Source: Sinonovacula constricta
Lineage: Eukaryota > Mollusca > Bivalvia > Cardiida > Solecurtidae
Length of the DNA: 64,000 nt
Direction of reading: 5' to 3'
NCBI GenBank assembly: GCA_007844125.1
Contig: CM017572.1
Location: forward strand, 24,217,879-24,281,878
Shown here: positions 44,617 to 55,900 of the stretch, piece after piece
How the letters are laid out: every line of letters starts with the position of its first letter
Position numbering within the stretch: position 1 is the first letter of the stretch
Notes under the pieces: generated by a model
The model's database searches: none
Seen by the model: the letters and a program-made list of their open reading frames with translations, nothing else
Told to the model about the DNA's origin: nothing
Made by a program: the position numbers and the translations under genes

Positions 44617-45638
44617 TTAAAAATTTAAAATCTAAAACATAGCGGTACTCAATAAACTACAAACGTCATTGCCTAACATGACACAGTTAATAAATAAAAC
44701 TGTAAACATTTACTGAGCCAAGAAAAAAGTGTTTGAAGTATTATGCAAAAAAAACCAACTTACACACACATGTTTAATATAAACAATTATGGTATAAGGG
44801 CCCTAGTTTCTTGTTATTATATATTTACCCTTGATTCAATAAAAATAAGAAGGCATGGCAGAGAGCATGTTCATTAAGCAAGAAAACCTTAACTTCTGAA
44901 AAAGATTCCTCCAAACACCTGCAGATTCTTGTTTTTGCCTGCTGCACTACTGATCCCATCTATAGAGTTATTTCATAGAAGGCACTGCTCTCCAGAGTAG
45001 AAATAAAATAAAATAAAAATATCAAATCTGAAATTTGATTTTTTTTACCTGATCTTCAAAAAGGATAAAAAAAATACAGCTTTGATAAGATTAGAATGTT
45101 TGATTTAAATATCCCACTAAAAATCTTTGTCCTTTGTCTGAGTGTTTGCTTGAAGCAGAAATTGCCTTAGATGTGACAGAATGTTCCCAAACCAGGCACA
45201 TAAACTTTTTAAGTTTAAATGGACAGTGTCGGTTATATATTTTTTGTGAAAAACGTTTGTATCATTACACATTTTTTTTTCCCCTAGTCATTTCCTTAGT
45301 AAAGCTATTGTACAAAACATACATATATTTGAAAAACTTACAAAAAAAATGGAGATTTTAAATATTATTTTAATTTGTTCTTCCTACTTACTATTTTAAG
45401 AGAATGTGACAGATACATGTTTTGTTCATTTAAAACTACCAGGAAAAGTTTTTGGCACAAACAAAATCAAGTAAAAACTTGTATAAAATCAATGAAATAA
45501 TAGCAAATTTTGTAAATACACAGTGTAGAAACATCTAAAATTTACATAATACCTAACTCATAAAACAACTTAACAACAGCTATGCATATACATGGACATG
45601 TAGTTTACAATATTTATATAATTGCATTTTACATAGTA

Positions 45639-46207
45639 CAGTTGAATCTCATTATGCCAAAGTCAGTGGAACCTTGTAAAATACTTTGATGTGTAAGAAT
45701 TACGAGATATCAGAATACATTTTTTCCAAAAATGCTCTCAAGTTTTTGGCAAATTGCCTTTTTCAAGAGCTTTTCTAATATGGCAGCGCACATAAACTTT
45801 TGAAAATATGTAGACACAGAATTTGTTTATGTGTGAGAGAGTTTTTAGAATTTTTTTTAATTGATACAGTTCCCTCTGGAACATTTTACAACATTGTATC
45901 AGAATACATGTTTTTGTCATGTATTTTTAGCAGTATTTAATTTATACATGTTTTTGTGTGTGTGCGGCAAGTCACTCCTTATAGCAGGCAATTTAAAAAG
46001 AACAAAGGTTATGTTGCTGTTTTATATTGAGAAAAGGTATGAAAACATTAGATAGGGATGCATAATCACTTTGTGTTAAACAAAATATTGTCTTAAAAAG
46101 GTGAATTTTTTGCTATAAAAATATAAAGTCGAAAAAAGGACTTCAAAATGAATTTGTCTCGAGCTGAATTTTGCATCAAGAGAGTTTGTCATAGTGAAGT
46201 TCAACTG
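45639..46207. mobile_element. TA-flanked TIR element (pogo/Tigger-like MITE)
   Basis: After TA (45637-45638), CAGTTGAATCTCATTATGCC; at the far end the inverse CATAGTGAAGTTCAACTG then TA (46208-46209). The terminus resembles the CAGT-GAACCTC-TAT ends of pogo/Tigger elements. 569 bp, interior AT-rich, no transposase frame. Confidence 0.75.
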
Positions 46208-46597
46208 TATGTCACTTCAAAAAAATAAATAAAAAAATGCACAAGACAATGGTGAGATTAAATTTTCATTTTTTTTTCTCCTCAAATAACAAACTGATTT
46301 GATATGTTGAAAGTATCAATTCTAAAGTAATTAAACAAAGATTAAAATCTCAACATCTGTAGGGAATCTGCAAACCCAATTAATCTGGTGCCCAGACCAA
46401 GTCCCAGACTTTTGACAACCAGCTTGTATGCACAGACTGAAGCACAGACAATACCATCTATTGCTGATATAGAATGATTTGACTCCAAATAAAAAGGAAC
46501 CAAGAGCTCGTACAGTGTAAAGAAATTACATAGCAGGAACACGTTAATGGTCATTTTTAGTGACTTCTGGTGATTCTGGTGGTGGAAAATAAATGAC

Positions 46598-46642
46598 TGA
46601 GTAGAACCACCAATGCACTGCAGGTCAGGTGGAAGACGACAC
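46598..46642 (-). mobile_element. SINE family A fragment, antisense
   Basis: Minus strand reads ccacctgacctgcagtgcat then tggtggttctactca, the family A body only. Confidence 0.55.
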
Positions 46643-47313
46643 ATTTAGTTATTTGACCTTAAAATTAAGTTTATGGTTATGGTTTATGGTTTTAACCAAT
46701 TTTAACCTCAAAAATGAATAAAAATGTCAATGTGGAATGTAAAAAAAAAAATCTTATTGGCAAGACTCAAATAAGGCACATAAAAAAACTAAAAATTGCC
46801 CGGAGAGGTGCAGGTATTCTATATTGCAGTGACAAGGGTGCAGGCAAATATGATAACAGGTTTTCAGAAACTACATTGGCATAAGAGTGATTATGATATT
46901 AATCAGATAAACATCAACCATTAAATTTACTGTCAATAATGTGGAATGTGAACAAATACAAATGGCAGGCTATCGTGAACAAAATAAATAAAATAACAAT
47001 ACCCATCTTTATATTTTGACATGTGTAAATTGCCAATTCAAGTGTATAATGAATGTTTAATACAATCACCTATCTACATTTCCCAATGATTTCAGGAATT
47101 ATGTGTTATCTTGCAATGCAGATATTTCTCCGGCTAAGGCGAAAAAGCTTGGATCCAGATCTGGGATAAGACTTGTCAAGGTCTACACTATTTGTGGTTG
47201 AGCCTTTATCAATAGAAACATTTCTCTACATAAGATGATTACGAAGACTTAAGCACCATTTAGTGACAATTCTAACATGATCAACAAAATACTGTTTGAA
47301 CTTCGACTATTAA

Positions 47314-47532
47314 CCCTTTCATTCATAGTTCATCTTTAATTTTTGAACATTTACTTGAATTTGTTGCTTTTCTTTAAAAGAGATAAAAGGACTTTAATAG
47401 ATTCATGTTCAACTTGTAATAATAGTTTAAAGGCTGAACGAGTCTCCACATAAACCATTAGTCATGCAGATTCTGCTAATTATTATGAATGGTTTGTAAA
47501 GGTGTTAAATGATGTAAAGATGCAGTAAAGGG
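47314..47532. mobile_element. Short piggyBac-like MITE, TTAA-flanked, copy 2
   Basis: TTAA (47310-47313) then CCCTTTCATTCATAG; ends GCAGTAAAGGG then TTAA (47533-47536). 219 bp. Shares both ends and interior segments (for example gtctacaaataaaccc / gtctccacataaacca) with copy 1 at 675-909. Confidence 0.75.
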
Positions 47533-47732
47533 TTAACATGGAAGGACTGTGATGTGCATTATTTCTCCAATAGATGCACAGTAAAACTGATGAACAATTC
47601 CTACGTTTTAAGGTAAAATTATTTACCACACTCCAGAATTGCATTAGAGGTCCTATACAATTATGTTCTAATTTATTTCATGCTGACAGATTTCTGGTAA
47701 ATTCAACATTTATTCAGGGTTTCTTCCTTAAA

Positions 47733-48517
47733 ACAAGAGGGCCATGATGGCCCTTAATCGCTCACCTGATGACACAGGCTTTACGTAGGCTCTAATCTGG
47801 CATCAAGTAATTAAGAGTTATTTACTTAAGAAATCTTTGGTGAAGATTGGACCATTAGTGTGGCCACTGGGTTGATAACATTTTCCAGAATTTTACCAAG
47901 TAACCTACTGAATCCACATGACTGACTTCAAAACATGTGTAAGATTTCATACTGGCAAACATGCTGGTCAAGTTTGGTGAAGACTGGGCCATCAATGTAG
48001 CCTCTTAAACGTTTTCACAAGGTTTGTCTAAAATGTAACCTAGTGACCTACTTTTTGAGTAGGATTTCATGTAGACAAACATTCTGACCAAGTTTGGTGA
48101 AGACTGGGCTATAAATGTGGCCTCTAGTGTGTTCACAAGCTTTTTTCTAAGATTTGACCTAGTGACCTACTTTTTGACCCCACATGACCCAGTTAAGAAC
48201 TCATCCAAGATTTTATGTAGACAAACATTCTGACCAAATTTTGTGAAGATTGGGCTATAAATGTGGTCTCTAGTGTGTTCACAAGTTTTTCCTAAAATTT
48301 GACCTCGTGACCTACTTTTTGACCCCAGGTAACCCAATAATGAACTCATCCAAGATTTCATGCAGACAAACATTCTGACCAAGTTTGATGAAGATTGGAT
48401 AAAAATTGTGGACTCTATTGTGTTCACAAGGTAAAATGTTGACGACAAACGACCAACGACTGACGAAGCGGTATCACAAAAGCTCCCCTTGAGCACATTA
48501 TGCTCAGGTGAGCTAAA
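47733..48517. repeat. Bivalve-type long repeat ('gaccaagtttggtgaagatt' family)
   Basis: Begins acaagagggccatgatggcc and ends ctcaggtgagctaaaaa. It contains three to four internal modules of about 110 bp, each with ctgaccaagtttg-tgaaga-tgg, gcc/gtctctagtgtgttcacaag and gacctagtgacctactttttgacccc. Inverted gctcacctga / tcaggtgagc lies near the ends. No TSD was resolved. Confidence 0.75.
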
Positions 48518-49489
48518 AAACCATAGTACGGTAATAAATAAGTGTCCTTATCTTGCTGTTGTGCTGTTCATCAGTGGGATCAGGGTTTTATAATTTCAGG
48601 ACAAAATGTTACTTCCATGCTTACATGAAGTCAACAACTGAAAACTAGCACAAACTAGCATAAAATAAAAAAATACCTACAATAATGATCCTATCTATTG
48701 ATGGTGAGTATTATACCAGAAAAACAACCAATTTTTAAGTTTTAAGGAAACATAGCAGCAGTAGGATTATATTTTACACTGATTTCATATCAATAACAAG
48801 CATTTGCTAATTTGAAACATCTGTAGACTGCATTAAATTTGATAATTTATGGCTTTTAATCTTCTTTGTAGCATTACACTAGATCAAACTGTGAAAAAAT
48901 ATCAACAAAATATTTACAATATTGCTATAGATGCCTCCCCTGGCTGAATGACTTTTATACATTATGATATGACATCTAAATCACTTAATTAACAAGGAAT
49001 CACAGAACCTCAATAAAGATCATAAAAAAACGGTAATTCCAAAAACATAAGAAAGGGTTCAAATACCACGTCAATAAGACACCTCATCAAAAATATTCAT
49101 TTATCTACTCATATATGAAGCTGAAATTCACATTTTAATAATAAACTTGTATAATAAGAACTTTAAATGTATTTTCCTTTAAAAGTTACAGATTCAAGAC
49201 TTAACTGTTTTGGTCTCATAAAATAATAAGAGCACTTCATATCAATCAGATCCCTAAACATCCATAATATTAACAATTACAGTTGGCAGCAATCTAGTTT
49301 TCTGAAAATTGGAGCCAAATTTAGAATTTATGTTGCTGTCAATGTTGAATTATGGTAAAAAGCAGTATAGTATATGCATTGCTTAATTAATAAAATAATA
49401 AATCAAATCTATTCTATTGCAGCCCAAGAAATAAGTCATTTGGAATCCGTATGACTGACTCAAAAAATTAGACAGGCCTACTGAATTGT

Positions 49490-49785
49490 GATGATCACAA
49501 GTTTGCCTCTGAAAAAAGAGAAATGGCATGCCTCATTGCCTCATTTAGAGTAAATTTAGAGAATTCTGTCTGACCTTTTTTGCTGCCTTCATTAGATACT
49601 CTGAATGAATTCTTACATTTCTTTTTTTCTTCAATCTGGCCAACACTCTTGATGCTAAACTCTGTTTTTCTTGGTAAAAGATGGCATGTTATGCTACACA
49701 ACATTTTTTTGTATGATTTTGCTGCCTCCATTAAATTTCCCTCAATCAATAGAGCTTGTGTTTTAAAGCACTTTGACCAACACAT
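49490..49785 (-). pseudogene. Two decayed copies of the Raw-like terminal-exon end
   Basis: On the minus strand, the segment just after the stop codon contains GGAGGCAGC near 49722-49733 followed by ACATGCCATC and CAGAGTTTA, and then near 49517-49550 GAGGCAATGAGGCATGCCAT followed by TTCTCT. Both mirror the real exon's GACGGAGGCAGCCAAACATG, CCATTTCTCT and CAGAGTTTA. The translated remnants NLMEAAKSYKKML and TLNEAMRHAISLFSEANL resemble NVTEAAKHAISLLSADTNRV. A single 96-codon open frame spans both. They could be relics of tandem exon duplication or an alternative C-terminus. Confidence 0.55.
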
Positions 49786-49791
49786 TAAATT

Positions 49792-49941
49792 TTAAACTCT
49801 GTTGGTATCTGCTGATAGAAGAGAAATGGCATGTTTGGCTGCCTCCGTCACATTGTCAAACAGATGAATCCCTTCTCTGCTGGCCAAATCACTGAGGTAG
49901 TCCCGCCCACGGTTATAATCCTCGACACTACACCGGCTTAA
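49792..49941 (-). CDS. Raw-like gene terminal exon
   Basis: Acceptor ttttcctccag. Encodes LSRCSVEDYNRGRDYLSDLA, then FDNVTEAAKHAISLLSADTN RV and TAA. This is the C-terminal helix of the deoxyribosyltransferase-like fold. Two decayed copies of its 3' half follow immediately (49490-49785). Confidence 0.92.
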   Translation of the reverse strand, partial: LSRCSVEDYNRGRDYLSDLASREGIHLFDNVTEAAKHAISLLSADTNRV

Positions 49942-52900
49942 CTGGAGGAAAAAAAGAGAAAACATTTATGTTTTTGTTATAAAGTTGTTATAAAGTTATA
50001 ACAATGTTAACAATTATACAAATACTAGCACTGTGACATAAGTGTCCGAGGCTTTACTAGAAGACAAATGAAGAGAAATATTTTTTTGTTTTCTTCATTA
50101 CTTTTATAAAATCACAAAAAGGATTAAAAATAAATAAAAAACAAACAGACATTAAAAGACGAGAGAACGAGATCATTCTTTATGTTTAATAGGCTTAACT
50201 GGAGAACAGAAAAATGAAATGAAAAAAATGTTTTTAAGCAACTTGGTCAAGTTAAGTGTAAGTGCATGACAAAAAAGAAACTTAATACATGGAGGAAAAA
50301 TCTTTAATGTAATGAAAGAGAAAATGTTTAAATTCTATATACACTCTTGTTTAACTGGTGCCAAAAAGCAGAAAAAAATGTTTTGCTGAAAAGTAAAAGA
50401 CCTTTTACTAGAAGGGCTGATAAGATTTATTTGGATTTTATTTGGGTTTTACCGCACACCGACACTTAACAGGTCATATGGCGCCGAGATAAATTTTAGA
50501 ACAAGAAAAGTTTGTTAACTATTGTAAAAATGATGAGTACTTTTATTCTTGCTGCTAAAAAAGACTAAAATGTATATATTTTTTCATATGGAATTGGATG
50601 TATTTAAAATAAGAAAGTAACAGTATTTTCTTACAATCTTGGAATAAAAATTTTTTTTGACATCTTTTATCACCATTTATCACTCAACTTTTTTTACTTT
50701 CACAGACTTCTGTGGAAAAAGAAATAAGTGCAATTTTTATTTATTTTCATTTTTTTCAAAACTAATTTTTGTTTTTATCATACAAAAATAATCTTACTTA
50801 CATTTTCATCATCAATGAAGGAGTCCTTGGATAGTTTCTGAACACAAAGAATGAGCCTACAGCCCATCCCTATGTAGTAGCCAGCCTAGGTTGAAAAAGA
50901 TCAAACAAAGTTGTTATTTTTTAAATAAATACACTCACATTGCAGTGACAATCATTATAGCGACGTCCAGCTTTGGGGTTGAAACTCCCAGACAAATGAT
51001 TGGTTACAATCATCAGCACACTACAAGTCAGCAGAACCAGTCGAATATCTGGCTTACAACAAGTTATAAAATAATATTTTAAGGTCCCAGAATTAGCCAA
51101 AAATGTTAATATTTGCTCACATTTGGAATTACACACCAAGTTAACAGCCGATTATTAACATAAGAACAAGGATAAAGACTGTTGCTCTTGTTAACTAGAC
51201 AAAACAATCAATCTGATGCATGAAATTTGGCTAAATTTTTGAAAATTGCATGTCATCTTACTTTGAATGTCATTAGTTTCTGCGAGTTCCTTTGTTTACG
51301 TCATCATTATTCCTAGATAAGTGATCAATGTAGTTGTGTAGCCACTTCGTTTTATCCTAGAAATCACTTTTTGTTTTGTAAAGTAAATTTTAATGAGAAT
51401 ATTCCTTGTCTGATTGAGCAGACGAACAATCTTGACAGGTTAGCCATTTTATGTAGTAAGTTTACTCTGCGGTCTGTTTAAATCTCCCTGCTTAAGGAGG
51501 TGTGTACTTTTAAGGTCCCAAAAATGTGTTCTAATAATTGTATTCTTTAACAGTATGTAATTCATTAAGCATATTTCCCACAGTGCACTATGTTTTTGCA
51601 CATGAATTTCTTGAATTGAGTTCCATTTTGTGCACTATTTTCTTGTGCATTCTATTTTGTTTGCACAATATTTTCTGGCGCATGAACACGAAATTCTGGT
51701 GCACTGGGAATAGCATAAGTAGTTTGGCGTTTCCTCAGTCGATGACTCCAGCACTTTGTAGACTTAAATTAAGTTGAATACAATCAAATTTTATTTGTTA
51801 TTGCTAAATATTTATTTTTGTCCAAGGGATAAGTAAATTCAGCTCATAAATATTTAAAAAGTGGTAAATACAAAGGTGACATTTTATAAAATATTTTTTT
51901 GCTGGTATTAGAGTCAATATTATGTTTAGTGTTAGAATAAAAAATTTAAGCAAATACAATGATTTTTATGCTTATACTTGCTAACATAATGAAAATTTAC
52001 ACCAGATAGGCCTATTATAGACACAGAAATGGGCCAGACAGAAAGTGTGTCAACTATATGTTACCCTTCAGGGCATAAAAAACATGTTAGATTGCATTAA
52101 CTACATAAAGTCTCCTGTTAAGATAAACTCAACCTTTCCCTGTGGGCCTCCGGTAGCAGTTACATGTAGCTACCAGCTATATGTAGAAGAAAGATGAATG
52201 TACTCACTTCACACATTGAAGCGAGAGACCGCCTGTCGTTAGCAATGACATAGAACAGCAGACGACATTTCTCTCGCAGGGAAACATGGATGGGGATTAA
52301 CTTCTGGTCCCATTGGTGCACATCAGGATTCACAAAGGAGATGCCATACTTTCTGTCAACATTAAGAATTTAGCCATGTAATTCACTTCAACAAACAAAG
52401 GCATGGTTGGCTGTATTGGGAATAAAAACTGAAGAGTCCTTCGGGATTTATCAGTTCTATTCAGAGTGATTATAAATAAGTAACATGCCAGGTTTTTCCA
52501 ATGAAAATCTATTTTTAGTAACAATGAAATGGACCTTCACCAGAGCTGACTGCCAATATATGCAACAGATAATCCTCTTGCACAATAAAGAATAGCAAAC
52601 TTACCTGAGTAGTGGTATGACAATATCTGTTCTCCATGTGAACCTGCCTCCGCTGCCTCCCAGGTAAATATCTCTATGGCAACTAGGATCCTCGTCCTCA
52701 AAAGGATCTTCCAGACTCGAGCTGAACTCTGCAAACAAATGATGGAGGACACTTCAAATTTTCTTGAGACAAAGGTTGTGCTAGAACTGTAATCTGATAG
52801 TTTACAAATCCCCTCCACCTGCTTCAATTTTATAAATCTCTCCTAAATATCAACATCAGAAATATCGTTAAAGGGGCAATAACTCCTTCAATTTGTATTA

Positions 52901-55900
52901 GATAGTGATGAAAATAGCAGTTATAGGTCCTTATGTTGCTAAAGATATTTGTGAAGTTTCATCAAAATTGACACAAAATGTTGGAGAAGAAGCCCAGAAA
53001 AATTGAAATTGTGTCCACAGACAGAGAAAGCGATTATTGTGTCTGCAGACGGAGAAAGACAGACAGATAAACTTTCAACTAGAGTCTTACTTATAATTTG
53101 ATGCATTTTAAAAATCTGATGAATGAGAACGGTCTCAGTTTCAAGCTCAAAATTTTATAACCATGGGCGCTGCTGCAGGCAGCAATGAAGATTGAAGTTT
53201 TAAACAGGGAAGCTTATAAAATGGCCAGAATAATACATCTGTTGGGCTCAAAATGATAAAATAATGATACATAATTATAATAACAAGCTCAAAACGATCA
53301 TCAAGAATAGAACAGGGCAAATATCAATTTATTTGACTCCAATCAATCAGACAATTGAGTTTTGTCTTAAACTCAAACTCAGTAGTTTTGTAATCTACAA
53401 CCCTAGTTGCTTGAATTTGTATGACATTAAATTTTTAATAAAAAAGTTCTTTTAAAATAACCTTAAACTCCTTTTTGTCAGGTCAAGATTAATGGCAATA
53501 AAATGTTGATGTTCTGGAGGCTGGGGTAGGTAACACAAGTTTGAACTTGAGGTAACTATGGATCTGACTGGTTGGATTTATGTAAAATTTGAACTTTTGC
53601 ATTATCGTGTCTATTGACGATACTCTCCAACCGGAGTTGTAGGATTTATGGTAAAACTTTGATATTTGGTCTGAGTTTGTTCAAATGCATCTGATTGGCC
53701 AAAATTTTAAGTTGGATAAAATTCTGACCAATGAAATGCAGGACTGTAGACAAAACAAATTTGTCTAATAAAATTTAATTACTGAATCTTATTTTGCTGA
53801 TGATCTGTTTTATGAACAAATGTTGTGTGCAAGCAAACTGACACTCATAATATTCCTAATGATTTAACATCTGTAAAAATAAGATTCTTATAAGTAATTG
53901 TTCCAGATACTTCATTAGCTTATTGATTTTAAGAAAGTGTTTATAATGAAAGTACAGAAATGATTGAAAACACACAGGATAGTTCAGTCTGATTCAACAG
54001 CTACACCATTTCATATAACATGTTTACTTGCTTTTTTTTATCTAATCATCATCTTAAATGTAAATGTTTTAAAACAATTAAAGATAAAAATGGTCATTCT
54101 TTTAAAAAAATTTTTATCAAACCCACTTGAGGCAATCCATCTGAAAGGTGAGATGAGATGGGAAAGAAGTCTGTTGACAAATGATTCCTGATGGGCTTGT
54201 ATCGACTGAAATATACATACATACATGTATAGTTAAAATAACATAAGTCAAAGTCACAATAGCATAAGTCTAATAAGTCAAGGTCAAATTAGCTTAAGTC
54301 TCAAAAGTCATGGTCACTTTAGCTAAAGTCACATAAGTCAAGGTCAAATTAGCTTAAGTCTCAAAAGTCATAGTCACTTTAGCTAAAGTCACATAAGTCA
54401 AGGCCACATTAGCTAAAGTTACATAAGTCAAGGTCACATTAGCTAAAGTCACATAAGTCAAGGTCATGTTAGCTAAAGTCACATAAGTCAAGGTCACATT
54501 AGCTAAAGTCTCATAAGCCAAGGTCACATTAGCGAAAGTCACATAAGTCATGGTCACATTAGCAAAAGTCACATAAGTCAAGGTCACAATAACTGAAGTC
54601 ACATAAGTCAGTCACATTATCTAAAGTCTCATTAGGCAAATTCAGATGAGGTTTCATGAAAAAAAAGAGGGATTTGATTCCACAAAGTCCTTGCAAAAAT
54701 ACAGACAATCTGAGCAGCAAAAACTGTATAAAAGAAGTACTTATAAAATTTAAAAGTACCGTATTCACTTATGTAATCGCCGCACCTTTTTACCTGACTT
54801 AATCATTAAGGAGTTGGGGGTGCGGCCATTCTATAGGTGTAAGACATTGGGACATTTTTTTCTAGAATTATTCTGCCGATTTTTTGGGATGCCATGTGTT
54901 TACTTTGTGATATAACTAGATATGAACGAGATAACGCTGTTCATGCTTTTCCGGTAGCGATCTAATAAAGTTCAAACATTTTGTTTAAAAATGCATTATA
55001 ATAATTATAATATTAAAACAATTATAATATTAAAACACTAACCAACGTGAACATATTCCATAATTTACAAATTACTTAGTTTTATCTTTTGTATCATATT
55101 TCTTAATGTTTGCATTATCAAACAATTTCACCCAGCTAAATTGTCACGTGCACACTACCATGCAGATCAAAGGATTTCATAGCAGAGCTGATAAAACAAC
55201 ACAGCTTTGATACCAGCCGACAATGTCTTTGAAGTTGCATTTCATAGACAGGAAATATCGATATTAAATTCCATACAGCCTGTCAATAAAACAAAACCTC
55301 CATATGAAATTAACAGGACGATTGATCAAAATGGCAATATAGCAGAGCTCTGCAGTATAAACTGTGTGGCCTTTACATTGAATTAGGATTTTTTCTTCAA
55401 ATTTTGCGATCATTTTGGGGGGTGCGGCAATTACACAGGTGCGACCTTTACATGAGTGAATACGGTACTTAACATGGCGAGGGCACATGTTTTCAAACTT
55501 GGATTCAAATTGTATATATTTTGTCTGTATAAACAAACCTTTGTTTTATATTCAGCAAACATTGTACAAAATTCCTCGTAGGTAAACAGGTCTTGTGACT
55601 TTCTACACTCTTGGATCCACTTAGGGTCAATCTCATTCCCAGTACAGCACTTGTACGCTAAGCAGACCTGAAAAAGAAAAGCACTGACACAGTAGAAAGG
55701 ACCGTCTAAACATTATTGTATGAGTTTAAAAGTCTGTTCAATGTTATACTAAAATTGTGTTATTTATATGCACATAAAATGAAATCTTATTGAGGTAAGA
55801 ATTTATTAAAAAGGTTGGGCACTTTTAAAAAAAATAGGCAAATTAAAAATAAAAAGTATTATATTTCTTTCATAAAGTATATGAAAATACCTTCCTAAAG

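Larger units (their letters stand above)
41401..49489. other. Intergenic region between the convergent genes
   Basis: Contains the listed SINE, CA repeat, 54-bp duplication, three TIR elements and the long bivalve repeat. Long open frames here are AT-rich and unrelated to known families as far as can be judged. 42130-42930, 44620-45630, 46640-47300 and 48520-49480 hold nothing recognisable. The poly(A) site of the Raw-like gene should lie somewhere below 49490. Confidence 0.6.

Noticed and set aside
48167..48496. 109-codon open frame on the minus strand
   Set aside because: Lies wholly in the modular bivalve repeat and its translation repeats with the modules.
54354..54602. 82-codon open frame with VTLTYVTLAN repeats
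   Set aside because: Product of the 30-bp minisatellite, whose period is a multiple of three; no start context or exon signals.
54241..54630. CRISPR-like array of regularly spaced 30-mers
   Set aside because: Units are directly contiguous with no unique spacers, in an animal intron: a minisatellite.
55020..55500. Exon in the open frame 55264-55536 (minus)
   Set aside because: Mostly within the TA-flanked TIR element, and the flanking Raw-like exons already join without it.
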